Of a DNA stretch of 6,291 bases, positions 5,744-6,291 are shown in pieces; position 1 is the first letter of the stretch; every line of letters starts with the position of its first letter. Made by a program: the position numbers and the translations under genes. The notes below the pieces were generated by a model, which had not been told where the DNA came from, did no database searches, and worked only from the letters and a program-made list of their open reading frames with translations. Source of the stretch: Burkholderiaceae bacterium (GTDB lineage: Bacteria > Pseudomonadota > Gammaproteobacteria > Burkholderiales > Burkholderiaceae); assembly GCA_947373615.1 (NCBI GenBank), contig CANBYN010000113.1, forward strand, positions 1-6,291, written 5' to 3'.

Positions 5744-6291
5744 ATGAAATTGCACCCATCGATCACCAATCGAGAATTTAAGTTGCTAATCAAGCCAAAA
5801 GGGCTTGATCGGCGCAGTCAAATTGCATTATTGAGCGAGCAAATACTCAATTTTTGTAAGAAAAATAAAGTCGAATTTTTTCACCTAGACAACGCAACTA
5901 CAGGTTTGCGTAATATTTATTTTTATGACACTCCAGGCGAAGATTTCCGTCGTAATAATATTATTTTGCGCGTTAGAGAGTCTCGGCAAAATGTTTGGGT
6001 AGATGACTGGTGTGAAGTTACTTTAAAGTGCCGTACTCATGATCTAAATGAGTCTTCTAAGTTTGATCCTACTCCACTGAAAAAAATTAAATCCAGACTT
6101 CGACTAAAGGAAGAAATTTTACGGGGTGACGATTTAGGTACCAAGAGAAATATCTACTCTAATAATGCTATTTTGGATACTGTCCCTATAGATAATATCT
6201 TTGATCGAAATTTAGGTAGTGTGGCTAAGTTTTTTCCAGGACTCCAGTACCTGTCCTTAGATAAAAAACTACCCTTGCACATAGTGGGAGG
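5744..6291 (+). CDS. CYTH-like (triphosphate tunnel fold) protein, 3' end outside window
   Basis: The frame runs open to the right edge (182 complete codons). Several stretches fit the CYTH/triphosphate tunnel metalloenzyme fold in the right order: NREFKLLIK (9-17) at the place of the first strand, IYFYDTPGEDFRRNNIILRVRE (58-79, like the family's YFDT...LRIR), CEVTLKCR (90-97, like LTLKxR) and RLRLKEEI (118-125). CYTH proteins bind polyphosphate or triphosphate and hydrolyse it (YgiF type) or cyclise nucleotides (CyaB type). The usual E-x-E-x-K entry motif is incomplete (N9-R-E11-F-K13), so activity is uncertain. Residues after about 130 do not resemble standard members, and a C-terminal CHAD domain could follow outside the window. 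Placement directly behind ppk2 points to polyphosphate handling or sensing. No gene symbol is warranted. Confidence 0.7.
   Translation, partial: MKLHPSITNREFKLLIKPKGLDRRSQIALLSEQILNFCKKNKVEFFHLDNATTGLRNIYFYDTPGEDFRRNNIILRVRESRQNVWVDDWCEVTLKCRTHDLNESSKFDPTPLKKIKSRLRLKEEILRGDDLGTKRNIYSNNAILDTVPIDNIFDRNLGSVAKFFPGLQYLSLDKKLPLHIVG

Overview
The window looks like chromosome of a small-genome, moderately AT-rich betaproteobacterium, most likely Burkholderiaceae and plausibly Polynucleobacter. This rests on how the proteins read against families I know (Ppx C-terminus, PA0141-type PPK2, PlcP/Agt-like pair), not on a search. Nearly every base is coding. There are no mobile elements, tRNA/rRNA genes or CRISPR arrays, and no intergenic gap longer than about 100 bases.

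Layout. (1) Positions 1-590, + strand: the 3' end of an exopolyphosphatase gene (ppx), cut by the window edge and ending in a hairpin. (2) Positions 615-3835, - strand: a tightly packed four-gene operon read right to left. It encodes a PlcP-type metallophosphoesterase/phospholipase C, a GT4 glycosyltransferase (Agt-like), diacylglycerol kinase (DgkA, TTG start) and an OlsB-type ornithine N-acyltransferase. The gaps are -4, 11 and 40 bases. (3) Positions 3836-3935: a 100-base divergent promoter region. On the - strand it holds three Pho-box-like 7-mers at an exact 11-base period, just upstream of plcP. (4) Positions 3936-4721, + strand: a PlsC-family acyltransferase that could be OlsA. (5) Positions 4792-6291, + strand: polyphosphate kinase 2, then a CYTH-like (triphosphate tunnel fold) protein cut by the right edge.

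How the genes could work together (inference from known families). PlcP removes phosphate headgroups from phospholipids and leaves diacylglycerol (DAG). Agt glycosylates DAG to a phosphorus-free glycolipid, while DgkA can return DAG to phosphatidic acid. OlsB and an OlsA-like acyltransferase would make ornithine lipid, a second phosphorus-free membrane lipid. On both sides lie polyphosphate genes: ppx on the left, ppk2 and a CYTH-like gene on the right. The whole window therefore reads as a phosphorus-economy island joining membrane-lipid substitution to polyphosphate turnover, with sequence hints of PhoB control. Each family is known. What deserves a second look is the combination, the single operon holding both lipid-replacement branches plus dgkA, and the unusual CYTH-like protein.
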